64,000 nt of DNA, taken from assembly GCA_960531495.1 (NCBI GenBank), contig OY482849.1, positions 1,369,399-1,433,398 of the forward strand, in the 5' to 3' direction. This document shows positions 10,736 through 20,645 of the stretch, one piece after another. Source of the DNA: Zeus faber. Taxonomy: Eukaryota > Chordata > Actinopteri > Zeiformes > Zeidae. The first letter of the stretch is position 1; each line of letters begins with the position of its first letter. A program made the position numbers and the translations under genes. Below the pieces are notes generated by a model. It was given only the letters and a program-made list of their open reading frames with translations, did not search any database and was not told where the DNA came from.

Positions 10736-11160
10736 GGCACGGTGGCGCAGTGCATTGCACTGCTGCCTCACAGCAAGAAGGTCCTGGGTTCGATTCCCGC
10801 CTGGGGCGCTGTTGGCACCGTGCTCCGGCGGGTTATCTTCCAAAACAGGAGCCTTTCTGTGTGGAGTTTGCATGTTCTCTCCGTGCTCACATGGGGTTTC
10901 CTCCACCTCACGTCAGTAAGGACCCCCACCAAAAACATGCACCCATCATCGTCTGACCAGCGATGGACACTTATCACCTGGTCCCCGGGCGCGTCCACGT
11001 ATGCTGCCCACTGCTCCTGGCTGTGCCCCCGGAGGAAGGACAAGCCAGGATGGGTCAAAAGCAGAGGAGCCATTTCACCGGCCACCATCAAGTGTGTGTG
11101 TGCAAGCATGTGTTGTGGAGTGTCGTGTGACGATTAAAGACTGTTTCTTCTTCTTCTTTC
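10736..11160 (+). mobile_element. tRNA-derived SINE (DANA/Mermaid-like)
   Basis: The head GGCACGGTGGCGCAGTGC carries an A box, and the B box GGTTCGATTCC lies at 10787-10797. This is the split pol III promoter of a tRNA-derived SINE. The middle (GTGGAGTTTGCATGTTCTC) resembles the conserved body of fish DANA/Mermaid SINEs. The 3' part includes CTGGCTGTGCCCCCGGAGGA and ends in GATTAAAGACTGTTTC(TTC)n. The same 3' part recurs inverted at about 60585-60732. Transcription would be by RNA polymerase III and mobilisation by a partner LINE. Confidence 0.8.
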
Positions 11161-11300
11161 TTCTTGTAATCCATAACAACGCAGGAAAATGGTTTGAAAA
11201 AAGTTTTCACAGACAAGTGAAACCGGATCCTTGTCTTGTTTACGGAAGTGACGTCAATGTCGTCAGGATTTCTTCTTCGATGGTAGGTGTTGGTATACGT

Positions 11301-12366
11301 TGTTACACGCCCCCTCCACAATGATGTCTCCCTCTGTCTCTCTCTGGTTTCTGCATCAGGGACCAACCAGCAGATTCACCTGCTAGCCACCGGCCTGCTA
11401 GCCACCAGAGTGCTAGCCACCCGCCTGCTAGCAGTAGGCCTGCTAGACGCCAGCATGCTTCCAGGCGTGGACATTCCCTTCAGGCACCTGGAGTGCTCTC
11501 CCCTCTCATGCACTCCCGTCAACTAGATGCAGCTTTGTGAGCCTGGAGCCATTGTTCCTGTCCCTGAGCCCTCAGCCCCCTCTCTCGAGGTCCATCCCGT
11601 TCCCGAGCCATCAGTCTCTCCCACCGAGGCTCAGCATGTCCTGAGTCATTGGCCAATCCTGCTGAGGCTCACCCCGTTCCTGTCCCTGAGCTGTCAGCCG
11701 CCCCTGCCGATGCCCAATTCCGTTTCCCGAGCTGCCTTCCACTTCTACCGTCAGGACGCCCGAGACTCAGTCCACTCCTGGTCACGAGCCATTGGTCGCC
11801 CCTGCCAACGCTCTGTCTGTCTCTAGGTCCCTCTGTCCCTTTCTGCTCTGTCTCTCTCTGGTTTCACATCCCTGCCACTGCACACCTGTCCCGAGTCAGC
11901 AATCTCACCACCTGTCTTCACCTTCCTCGTCGCTTCTCTTGCATTTAACCTGTTCCCCATTCACTCTGTCTCTGTCAGATCATTGTGTCTGTTTGTGAGA
12001 TTCCCTGCCTGTTCCTGGACCCTGATTCCCTGCCTGCTCCTGGACCTTGATGCACTGCCCGTTCCTGGACCCTGATTCTCTGCCTGTTCCTGGACCCTGA
12101 TCCCCTGCCTGTTCCTGGAACCTGATCCCCTGCCTGTTCCTGGACCCTGATTTTCTGCCTGTTCCCCTGGACACTGATTCCCTCCCTGTTCCTGAATCCT
12201 GATCCTCTGCCTGTTCCCCTGGACCCTGCTTTCCTGCCGATAAGTTTCCCTTTGAATGTTCCCATAGTTTTGACCCCTGCCTGTTCCTCAATAAACCCTT
12301 TACCCTTGAACCTACTCTTGAGCCTCCGTGTCTTGCATTTGGGTGCGCCAGACCATATTCGTAACA
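11301..12366 (+). mobile_element. LTR-like block (TGTTAC...GTAACA)
   Basis: It starts TGTTACACG and ends TTCGTAACA, so the ends are short inverted repeats of LTR type. It has a polyadenylation signal (CTCAATAAACCC at about 12290) and a U5-like tail with GTCTTGCATTTGGGTGC. No flanking duplication is evident and no internal genes were seen, so it may be a solo LTR or one end of a deleted element. The interior consists largely of minisatellites: CTGCTAGCCACC units at about 11370-11450 and the array at 12001-12240. Confidence 0.5.
12001..12240. repeat. Minisatellite, 25-30 bp units
   Basis: About nine units of the form CCTGCCTGTTCCTGGAC followed by CCTGAT(T/C)C are present with small length changes. 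On the minus strand it would read as a Gly/Arg/Gln-rich repeat peptide, but nothing suggests that it is translated. Confidence 0.9.
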
Positions 12367-12581
12367 GCTATGTCATACTCAATATTCACAAATAGCATGT
12401 CATCGTATTTTGATGATATTATAGGATACAGTACAGTACAGCACACAGAAGGCTGTAACAGTGAAAAGGTAAGAGTGAAAAGACGCACAATTTGTAAGTG
12501 AGTCTTAGTCTGTTCATATATTTGGGTAGTAAATTCCATCACAACAAAACTACACATCACTGATTCAGTTAGTGATGTGTG
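12367..12581. other. Short unassigned spacer ending in a hairpin
   Basis: No gene is seen. A 10-bp inverted repeat (ACACATCACT at 12552-12561, AGTGATGTGT at 12571-12580) abuts the exact point where the ERV-B 3' LTR fragment starts. It may mark a rearrangement breakpoint or the end of a small inserted element. Confidence 0.5.
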
Positions 12582-12711
12582 GTTCTGCTAGCCGGTCACA
12601 GGTGTTCCTTGTTATGGGAATAGTGCGTCCTTGCCTAGGGTGCATGCTGTTCAGATAGTGCTTGGCAAACATGTTATTGTAGAAGCGGAAAAGGAGGATT
12701 TTGCCTACACA
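12582..12711 (-). repeat. ERV-B 3' LTR, first 130 bp only
   Basis: It matches 26035-26164 (the outer part of the 5' LTR) over 130 bp with three mismatches by eye. On the minus strand it starts TGTGTAGG directly after the polypurine tract. The remaining part of about 285 bp is missing to the left, so the 3' LTR is truncated and would lack its polyadenylation region. Confidence 0.9.
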
Positions 12712-12714
12712 TAT

Positions 12715-12724
12715 CCCCCCTTTT
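12715..12724 (-). other. ERV-B polypurine tract
   Basis: The minus strand reads AAAAGGGGGG, then ATA, then the LTR start TGTGTAGG. This is the plus-strand primer site for reverse transcription and fixes the 3' LTR boundary. Confidence 0.85.
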
Positions 12725-12951
12725 GTTTATATTTAAACAACAGTACGAAAGAAAATCATCTCAAAAACAGCAAAATATGAACACACTTAAAATAGGCGAA
12801 AACAGCAAAATATTCTATCTATTATTCTATTATTTCTAAAAAGCAGAAACAGCAAAGTATTAACACTCAAAATATAAGCAGAAAATCGACAGATATATAG
12901 AAAACCTCCGTCGGCGAACCTGAGAACATCCAGGGACTCACACCTGAGGGT

Positions 12952-15171
12952 TTAAAAGAACCCATCATAAAGGGAAGAGGGACGGAGGTCCCTAGCAAAC
13001 TGTGGAAATGTCGTCATCTGAGTCGAAGTCGGGGAGGGATAGGGGAAAGGAATCGTCGAGGGAGTGGGAATCCATCTGGGGAATGGCAGAGTAACGGACG
13101 AAAGCGGAAGAAACAAGTTTAGTGACGGCCGCACGAGCGAGGGGAACAATACAACATGATAAATCCAAAAGGAGGCCCAAGCCCACCATGACGATGGCGC
13201 CGGCACGAAGGAGCCAGAGACGCCAGCCGCCATCTGTGAGCCAAGACCACCAGTCCCACCCCGAGTGGGGAGGGACGTTGTCAGCCTTCATATCTGCGAG
13301 AAGGGAGCTAAGCTGTGTAATCGTACGGGAGTTATTGCCGGTTGCATCTAGAATGTAGGTGCAGCACGAATCGCCGATAACAGAGGCCGCCACTGGAAGC
13401 TAGGATGATGTCGAGGGCGGCTTGGTGTTGTAGTAACATATTACGCGTGGCTGTCATAAAGGGAGTGAGAGTGGAAAAGCCGTCAGTGACAAGTGCGGTG
13501 AGGTTCTCTAAACGCATGTCGAGAGCGTCGATATTGTGGGCGTTATTGACTGCACCCCACCAAGAGAGGACGCCGGATAAGTATTTTACAGCGATGTGAG
13601 TTCTTGTCTGGCGATATGGTGGCTGTTGGTAGCGGGATCGCGATAATGGCGATAGTAATGCGTGGTATGAAGTAATTTATCCAGTATGGTAACAGCGGGA
13701 TGTAGTTTAACGAGGGCGCAAACACCATACCAAGACTGGGGAAGGAACTGATGTAGGTGAGGGCCGCAAAGCCACAAGACGTCGTGACCCGTGCCAGCAC
13801 CGCAATCGGTGGGCCAGAACAACATGGTAGAGGTGAGATAATCGCTCCCGGAAACGTTACGGAAGAGATGGGAGGAGTTGACGCCATGCGAGGAGTTGGC
13901 GAATGAGAGGCAGGACGAGACGTTATGAATGGGCAGAAGGCCGCAGTTGTTATCATAGGTAACCGCACAGCCTGTGGTGTTGCCGAGATATACACAAGTG
14001 GGGTGTCGATATCGTGAAACGCAGAGGGCGTGACGTAGAGCCAAAAGGAAGGTGGGGTGGACAGTAGCAACCGGCTCAGGGAGTACGCCAGCTCGGGAGT
14101 GGAATGTTGTGCTGTTATGGGCACGTAACGCCTGATTAGAGTACAGGGAACATGGGGACGGTAGATTAGGCCTAGCGAGCCACCACCTATTTGGACCTTC
14201 TACGGGGTCGGTGAGTGAAAGGAGGGTGCAATACCATTCATCAGAAGTGAGGGGAACGGGGCAGACGGGGAGGACTCCCATCGCTGTATGGGGAAAAAGG
14301 GTGCAGGCGTAGCAGGAGTTATTAACCAGGAGCGCAGTAGGTGCCACCAGAGGTTCATTCCTAGGTCTTTGTTATCTGGGGACACGGGTGGGACATATTC
14401 CATAAGTCCGACATTCACATAATGGACAGATTTAAAGGTGGTGGTGTCAGGGGAGGGGGAAAACGGCGAAGAGGAAGACAGCGCGGCAGGCGGGGGTCGA
14501 ACTTCCAACCAAAAATAGTCGCATGGATCGGTGCCTGAAACGTAGGTGCATATGAAGAACAAACCAGAGTCGTTTACCTGGGGTCTGGACAGGCTAATCA
14601 TGACCGTGGCGTTAAGATTAGAGAATTTTTTGACCTTTAGTCGGTTGGTCAGGTCAGACTGGTCTTGGGGTAAAGTATAACCTCAGGGAATATGATCTGT
14701 ATTCCACACAGCCTGGGCCCAGTTTGTACAGGGGCCCCAATTGCCTGGACGGGGAACATTTCCAGGGTGAGAAACCGACGTATAACATATATATATATTG
14801 TCGTCCCGCCCAGGGCGAGTCCGTCATCATAACATGAATAGGGAAAGTAATCGCAGGGGTTAACAATGACGCCAGCGAGCGTAGTGTCGGTCGACGCAGA
14901 GAAAGTAACGTTCCGCGCGTCAGGCTCTGACGCCCGTGACATATCTAGTTTGTCCGTTTCCCGAATAAATGGCGCTCTTAACGCGAATTGGGCGGAATGA
15001 GGGGGTGATGTTGGTGTCAGGGTCGGTGGTCAGTGTAGCATGAGAGTGCATGTCATACCAGATCCAAGGTGCAACTATTATTACAGTGATTATAAACAAA
15101 ATGGTTAGTGTGCCGCGCACGCCGCAGAGGCCAGGGAGTCGGAACGAGTGCCAGGGTGGACGGCGCTCCAT
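12952..15171 (-). pseudogene. ERV-B env remnant
   Basis: The frame starts at 15171 (MERRPPWHSFRLPG). A hydrophobic leader/anchor follows (TLTILFIITVIIVAPWIWY), then the surface-subunit pieces in several frames (15171-14920, 14942-14649, 14601-14200, 14347-13586). The transmembrane subunit includes an immunosuppressive-domain-like segment (LLQHQAALDIILASSGGLC) and SVIGDSCCTYI, compatible with a CX6CC motif. A membrane anchor (RAGAIVMVGLGLLLDLSCC) and a tail ending near 12992 complete it. The gene is of gamma/epsilon type. At least four frameshifts break it. Env would mediate receptor binding and fusion, and this copy cannot do so. Confidence 0.8.
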
Positions 15172-15289
15172 GGTGTCGTCTGCTTCTGCTGCCTTGAGGT
15201 AGTGTGGCGTGTGGTGGTCAGCGTCGTTCGTCTATGACCTATGGATGCATTCGTCTATGACCTAAGGAGGACAGTTGCCAGCACGCGCC

Positions 15290-16480
15290 ACCTTGCAACT
15301 AACAGTGTTCGTAACAGTGGTTTTTAGGGGATGGGAGGGGTTGTGTGTGACCCTCCTTGCTGGGTGTTACCAGGCGTGTTGATTTCAGGCTGTGGTTGGA
15401 GGCTGATGGTCTTGCAATGACTGGCGTGCACCCACGTTGCTCTTTCCTGGACTTTTAACACCGTGTGGGTGGTTAGGAGGACCTGGTATGGGCCCAGCCA
15501 GCACTGGTGTTTTCAGGACTTCCGGCAGTGATTCTTTATCAGCACGAAGTCGCCCGGTCGAAGGTTGTGCAAGGGCCAGTGGCGCCTTGGGGTAAGGCAG
15601 AGCCTACCTGTTGTCTGATTTCAGAAAGAGATTTGGTTAAGGAAATGCAATATCTTACCAGCGTGTCTTCGCAGAGGTTAGTGTCCATCGCCGGGCCTGG
15701 AGGTCCCAGTCCCACATTGGGAGGGGCTGCAAAAAGGACCTCGAAAGGGGAAAGGTTATTTCGCGGGCGCACAAGCATTCTCATATACATCAGCACGATG
15801 GGCAGCGCATCTACCCAGGTGAGGTTCGTTTCGCTGCAGCATTTAGCCAGTTTGTTTTTCAGTGACCCGTTTTCGTGTTCTACAGTACCCCCGGATTGCG
15901 GTTGGTAGCTGCAGTGTGTTTTTAAATCAAATTGGAAACGCGTCGACAACTGTGTGAGGACGTTGTTTACCGAATGGCTTCCATTGTCGGATGACAGTTT
16001 TTCCAGGATTATCCATCTGGGAATTATATCTGTCAGTAAGGCTTTCGCCACTGTAGATGGCGTGGCATGTTTGGCGGGGAGAGCTTCCACCCATTTGGAA
16101 AACATGTCAACCATGACCAGACAGTATTTTTGGTTTCTGCACGGTGTAAGTTCGACAAAGTCCATCATTACATGTTGGAACGGGCGCGTTGGGGTTGGGT
16201 GTGCGGCGGGTTGTGTGAGGCCCTTTGGCCTGCCAGGGTTGTGTTGGTCACAAATTACACACTTATTGCAATATGTGGCTGCAAATGTGGAAAAGCCTTT
16301 TGTGAACCAATGTGTTTGTACTGCCGTGCACATCCCTCCTTTTGACACATGGTCCAAACCATGTGACAACTTAGCGAAACAGGGGACAGGCACCTGGGCA
16401 GGCAAGGTTTGTCATCGGGGCCCATCCAAATGCCGTCGCGGAGGGTGGCCCCACAGCTGGACCAAAGCCTGCGTTTGTCT
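15290..16480 (-). pseudogene. ERV-B integrase remnant
   Basis: Domains in order on minus: an N-terminal zinc-binding region (H-rich, then TYCNKCVICDQHN), the catalytic core with MMDFVELTP (Asp 1), SSDNGSHSVN (Asp 2) and SGGTVEHENGSLK (Glu), and a C-terminal GPY module (GPYQVLLTT at about 15480). The D,D-E triad is present. The core is nearly open from 16405 to 15539, and a frameshift separates the GPY module. Integrase would join viral cDNA to the genome in the nucleus. It is followed directly by env, so the arrangement is simple-retrovirus-like. Confidence 0.85.
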
Positions 16481-16860
16481 GGGGAAGAGAGGGAGAGGAG
16501 GTTAGTGAGGGAGGGGGGTGTGGGGGAAGGGGGGGATGAGTAGAGGGATGAGGAATGAGGGAGGGGGCTGCGTGCTGCGGCCTTGGCGGCTGCGTTGGTG
16601 CAGGCGTTGCCGAGGGAGACAGGGTCTGTGTTGGAGGTGTGTGCGGCGCATTTACAAACAGTGATGGAGAGGGGGAGGAGGACGGCCTCCAAAAGTGCCG
16701 CCACTTTATGATGGTGCAGGATGGGCTTGCCGTCGGACTTCAAAAACCATCTGTGTTCGCCAAAGTCATGCACAACGGCAAAAGCGTAACGAGAGTCGGT
16801 GTGGATCATTGCTGAATGGCCTTCGGCCAATTTGCACGCCTCGGTCAGGGCGACGAGCTC
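16481..16860 (-). pseudogene. ERV-B RNase H, C-terminal half
   Basis: It includes ELVALTEACKLAEG (catalytic Glu region), HTDSRYAFAVVHDFG (catalytic Asp) and a C-terminal stretch with CAAHTSNTDPVS (His-containing loop). It stops abruptly at the left TSD of the L2 insertion. Its N-terminal half resumes at 19458. Without the LINE the domain would be continuous. Confidence 0.85.
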
Positions 16861-16871
16861 TGCTGCTTGTG

Positions 16872-17383
16872 ACTTCCTACATGAGCTTGACACCCTGCTG
16901 TCATCAATTCCTGAGCATGAGTGTCCCATGCTCGTCCTCGGAGACATGAACATCCACTTGGACAGTGCGAGCTCGGCTGACTTCCTGTCTTTGGTTCGCT
17001 CATTCGACCTAAGACAGGTCCCGACTCCACCGACTCACAAGGCTGGCAAAGAGCTTGATCTCATTCTTGCTCGGAGCTGCACCTCAGACAACCTAAGGGT
17101 CACTCCTCTTCATCTCTCAGACCACTTCTTCATCCACTTCAATGTCCAGCTACCAAAACAGCCCCCCACCTCCCCACCCATGGTTACTATCCGCCGCAAT
17201 CTCCGCAACCTGTCTCCCACCCACTTCTCCTCTGTGCTCTCCTCTTCTCTTCTGCCCCACGGCACTTTCTCCTCTCTGCAGGTTAATGATGCCACTGACT
17301 CTCTCTGCTCGACTCATGTCTGGATAGCCTGTGTCCACTTTCCACCAGACCTGCTCGATCAACCCAGTCGCACCCTTGGCTGA
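16872..17383 (+). pseudogene. L2 LINE endonuclease (C-terminal part) and linker
   Basis: The frame shows DFLHELDTLLSSIP, MLVLGDMNIHLDS (the GDxN-type catalytic motif of APE endonucleases), KAGKELDLILAR and LHLSDHFFIHF (the S-D-H motif). This enzyme nicks target DNA to prime reverse transcription. The N-terminal catalytic residues lie upstream of the truncation. An unrelated minus-strand L2 copy at 45177-45740 begins at the other side of this region. Confidence 0.85.
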
Positions 17384-17661
17384 CTGACACCCTCCAGACA
17401 ACGCGCACTGACCTCAGAGCAGCCGAGAGGAAATGGCACAAATCCAAAACAATTGAAGATCTTGCAAGCTACCAGACACTGCTGTCCTCCTTCTCTTCCA
17501 GCATCACTACTGCAAAGAAGGCCTTCTTCAACGATAGGATCAACGGTGCCACAGACACACGTAAGTTATTCACCACCTTCAAGTCTCTGCTTTACCCTCC
17601 ACCACCTCCCCCAGCTACTAACCTCACTGCTGACTGCCTTGCCTTCTTTTTTACAAACAAA

Positions 17662-19251
17662 GTGGCAGCCATCAGCAGCCAATTCACTAAACAACTTACT
17701 CACAACCTGTCTTCTCCAGCCCTAGGCTCATCGTTCCCTGGTTTCACCCCCCTCGCTGAAAGTGAGGTATCTAAACTATTAACATGTGGCCGTCCTACTA
17801 CCTGTCCGCTAGATCCGATCCCATCTAACCTCCTTAATGCCATATCACCGACTATCACCCCCGCAATCACACATATGATTAATTCTTCCCTAACTTCCGG
17901 CACTTTCCCCTCCGCTTTCAAAGTGGCTCGGGTCGCACCACTGCTCAAAAAACCCTCACTCGATCCCAATCAAGTAGAAAACTATCGGCCGGTCTCTCTC
18001 CTCCCATTCCTTTCCAAAACCTTAGAGAGAGCGGTCTCTAGACAGGTTACAGAATACCTGTCAAGAAACAACCTTCTCGATACACTTCAATCTGGCTTCA
18101 AATGTGGTCACTCCACCGAAACAGCCCTGTTGTTTGTGACAGAGGCCTTAAAAACTGCTAAAGCCGCTGCCAAATCCTCGGTTCTCATTCTGCTAGGCTT
18201 ATCAGCTGCTTTCGACACTGTCAATCACAGCATACTCCTGTCCATACTCTCAAGTATGGGCATAACGGGCAGTGCACTTTCTTGGTTCGAATCTTACCTT
18301 ACTGGGCGCTCGTTCAGTGTGACATGGCAAGGCCAGCTGTCTGTGCCACACAACCTCACCACAGGGGTGCCCCAAGGCTCGGTGCTAGGACCCCTGCTCT
18401 TTGCCATATACACCACCTCACTGGGCCCGATCATCCACTCACATGGCTTTTCATATCACTGCTATGCGGATGATACCCAACTCTATCTGTCCTTCCCGCC
18501 CAACGACCCCACTGTCTCGACGCGGATCTCGGATTGTCTCGCTGACATATCCACATGGATGAAGGATTATCATCTTCAACTAAATCTGGCGAAAACGGAA
18601 CTGCTGGTCTTCCCGGCCAAACAAGGTATTTATCACAACATTGATATTAAAATCGACTCTCTATCTCTTGTTCCTACCAAGGCTGCAAGGAATCTAGGTG
18701 TCATTATTGATGACCAACTGACATTCTCGGACCATGTTGCCGCCGTCTCCCGGTCCTGCCGCTTCGCACTATTCAACATCCGAAAAGTCAGGCCGTACCT
18801 GACCCAATATGCCACTCAACTGCTGGTACAAACCTTGGTGATGTCCCGTCTCGACTACTGCAACGCCCTCTTAACAGGCTTGCCGGCCTGTGCGGTGAAG
18901 CCACTGCAGATGATACAGAATGCGGCGGCGCGACTGGTGTTCAACCAGCCAAAGAGGGCACCTGTCACTCCGCTTCTCATCGAGCTCCACTGGTTACCTG
19001 TAGCCGCCCGCATCAAGTTCAAGTCTCTTATGCTGGCCTACAGAGTGATTGCTGGGAATGCTCCCGCCTACTTAAATGCTCTTGTAAGAGCACATGTTGC
19101 CCCCCGGGTGCTGCGCTCGTCAAATGAGCGTCGCCTGGCTCTGCTAGCCATACAGCCACGGCAATCCAGGCTATTCTCATTTGTAGTTCCACGTTGGTGG
19201 AACGAGCTGCCAAATGATGACCAGAGCAGGGACCTCCCTCTCTGTCTTTAA
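17662..19251 (+). pseudogene. L2 LINE reverse transcriptase, long open frame with mutated catalytic site
   Basis: A 529-codon frame covers the whole RT: NYRPVSLLPFLSKTLER (motif 1/2), SGFKCGHSTETAL, motif A, TGVPQGSVLGPLLFAIY (motif B), HCYADDTQLYLSF (motif C, ADD intact), and LGVIIDDQLTF with the C-terminal thumb and LDYCNALLTGLP. Motif A reads GLSAAFDTV: codon 179 (18196-18198, GGC) is Gly where LINE RTs have the catalytic Asp. The enzyme should therefore be inactive although the frame is long. The C-terminus leaves frame at about 19245, shortly before the expected end. Confidence 0.9.
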
Positions 19252-19457
19252 GAAGCACTTGAAGACCCAGCTCTTCAGTGAGTACCTTCTCTCCTAACCT
19301 ACAATTACTTAGCACTACCTAGCAATATTTATTGTTCCATTAATGTCTCTGTCGCAATGTAGCTTGAATGTTATTCTCCCTTGTAAGTCGCTTTGGATGA
19401 AAGCTTCTGCTAAATGACTAAATGTAAATGTAAATGTAAATGTAAATGCTGCTTGTG

Positions 19458-19725
19458 CTGAGAAATGAGAAGGGAGGGAGGAGGAGAGGACAACAGAATG
19501 GTCGTCTGCGATCGTGAACCCAGCATGAGAGCGGCCGGTGTTGGGGTGGGGGAAGGCGGATCCATCTACATAGAAAAAAAAATCAGGGTTAGTCAGCGGA
19601 ACATCAGTGAGATCTGTGCGGGGGGTACAGATGAGATAGAGTTCGGTGGAACAGGAGTGTGGCGTGCCGTCGTCAGGAAGAGGTAGTAATGTGGCAGGGT
19701 TGAGGGTGGTACAGCGGCGCACCGT
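19458..19725 (-). pseudogene. ERV-B RNase H, N-terminal half
   Basis: On minus it shows FFFYVDGSAFPHPNTG (first catalytic Asp) and AGFTIADDHSVVLSSSLP. It ends at the right TSD of the L2 insertion. It partners the half at 16481-16860. Confidence 0.85.
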
Positions 19726-20645
19726 GACATGTGGAAGCCCTCAGAGGACTGTGTGGTAGCGTCGCCAACGTGCTGCCGAGAGATGGGAGGACTTTTGTTC
19801 CTGTAAGATGTTGGAGACAGAATGGGGAACAAAATGGGTGAGTGGTGCGAAACCCACAAAGTCGGGTGTTGGCCACACGCGACTTTGTGGGTTTCGCACC
19901 ACTCGCCCTTTTTGCACGGCCCTTTTGCAGGCCGCGACAGCGCGCAGGCAAGGAGGAAGGCCACGAGCCACCGGATCTAATAAACATGAGAAGAAGCCCA
20001 CAGGCCTGAGGGCGTCGCCAGGTTTTAGTAATAGGACAGAGGTCATGCTGCCCTGACGTTTGTCCACGAACTGGACAAAGGGCCGAAGGGGATCTGGAAT
20101 CCCCAAGGTTGGAGACGTCTGGAGGGCCACCTTAAGGGCCCCGAAGGCAGTGCAGGTGTCCTCAGTCCATGTTAGTGGAGAAGAGGCCGTAAGGCTGCGG
20201 GACAGGGTGATTTCCCTGAGGGGGTGTTCGAGGGCTGAAAAATTGGGGATGAAGTGGCGGCAGTAAGAACACATGCCGAGAAAAGAGAGCATTTGCTTTT
20301 TGTTTTATGGTCTGGGGACGTCGATGATGGCCTGGATTCTTGTGGGAGACATAGTTTTTCCCTGACGGGTGATGACGTGACCAAGGAAGACCAACATCTG
20401 GGAGACAAACTGAAGTTTGTTTAGAGAAACCTTATGACCCTCAGATGAGAGGTGTCGCAGAAGTGTGAGGGTGTCCTGTTCCCACTGGGCCTTGGTGGGA
20501 GCGGCGACGAGAAGGTCGTCCACATACTGCAGGAGGGCCATTCCCTCGGAAAGGACGAGGGCCGCGAGGCTGCGGGCGAGAACCTCGCAGAAGAGGGTGG
20601 GGCTGCAAGTTAAGCCCTGGCAGAGGCGCAAGGATTTGGGTTTGA
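19726..20645 (-). pseudogene. ERV-B reverse transcriptase palm, thumb and connection (fingers deleted)
   Basis: Palm: TCSPTLFCEVLARSL and LLQYVDDLLVAAPTK, with the catalytic YVDD intact at about 20515-20526. Thumb: GHKVSLNKLQF, FLGHVITRQGKTM, MLSFLGMCSYCRHFIPNF. Connection: LTWTEDTCTAFGALK. The fingers and first palm motif that should precede TCSPTLF are absent: an N-terminal HIKP-like start joins almost directly to LRLCQGLTCSPT near 20640. This implies an internal deletion of roughly 400 bp. A 25-bp perfect inverted repeat lies in the connection at 19840-19904. Confidence 0.85.
19840..19904. repeat. Perfect 25-bp inverted repeat inside ERV-B pol
   Basis: The arms at 19840-19864 and 19880-19904 are exact reverse complements and are separated by 15 nt. 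One arm encodes the expected connection sequence (FVGFAPLTHF). The other is the same DNA inverted. This fits a local template-switch or microinversion-duplication event. Confidence 0.95.

Larger units (their letters stand above)
16861..19457 (+). mobile_element. 5'-truncated L2-type LINE inserted in ERV-B RNase H
   Basis: Perfect 11-bp target-site duplications TGCTGCTTGTG flank it at 16861-16871 and 19447-19457. The element body (16872-19446) begins inside the endonuclease domain, so it is 5' truncated. It ends with the typical fish L2 3' end (GTAAGTCGCTTTGGATGAAA, CTGCTAAATGA) and a short (TAAATG)n tail at about 19417-19448. Its orientation is opposite to the provirus. It postdates ERV-B. 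Confidence 0.95.

Noticed and set aside
10736-10810. Possible tRNA gene (A and B boxes)
   Set aside because: The B box is followed by a SINE body and a TTC-rich tail, and the acceptor stem does not close. It is a SINE head.
11160-11300. CRE-like TGACGTCA as evidence of a host promoter
   Set aside because: A single 8-bp palindrome is weak evidence. The region is surrounded by SINE and LTR sequence and no downstream gene was found.
12001-12291. Minus-strand Gly/Arg-rich repeat proteins of about 100 codons
   Set aside because: Two overlapping frames are open simply because the minisatellite lacks stops. There is no start context or conservation evidence.
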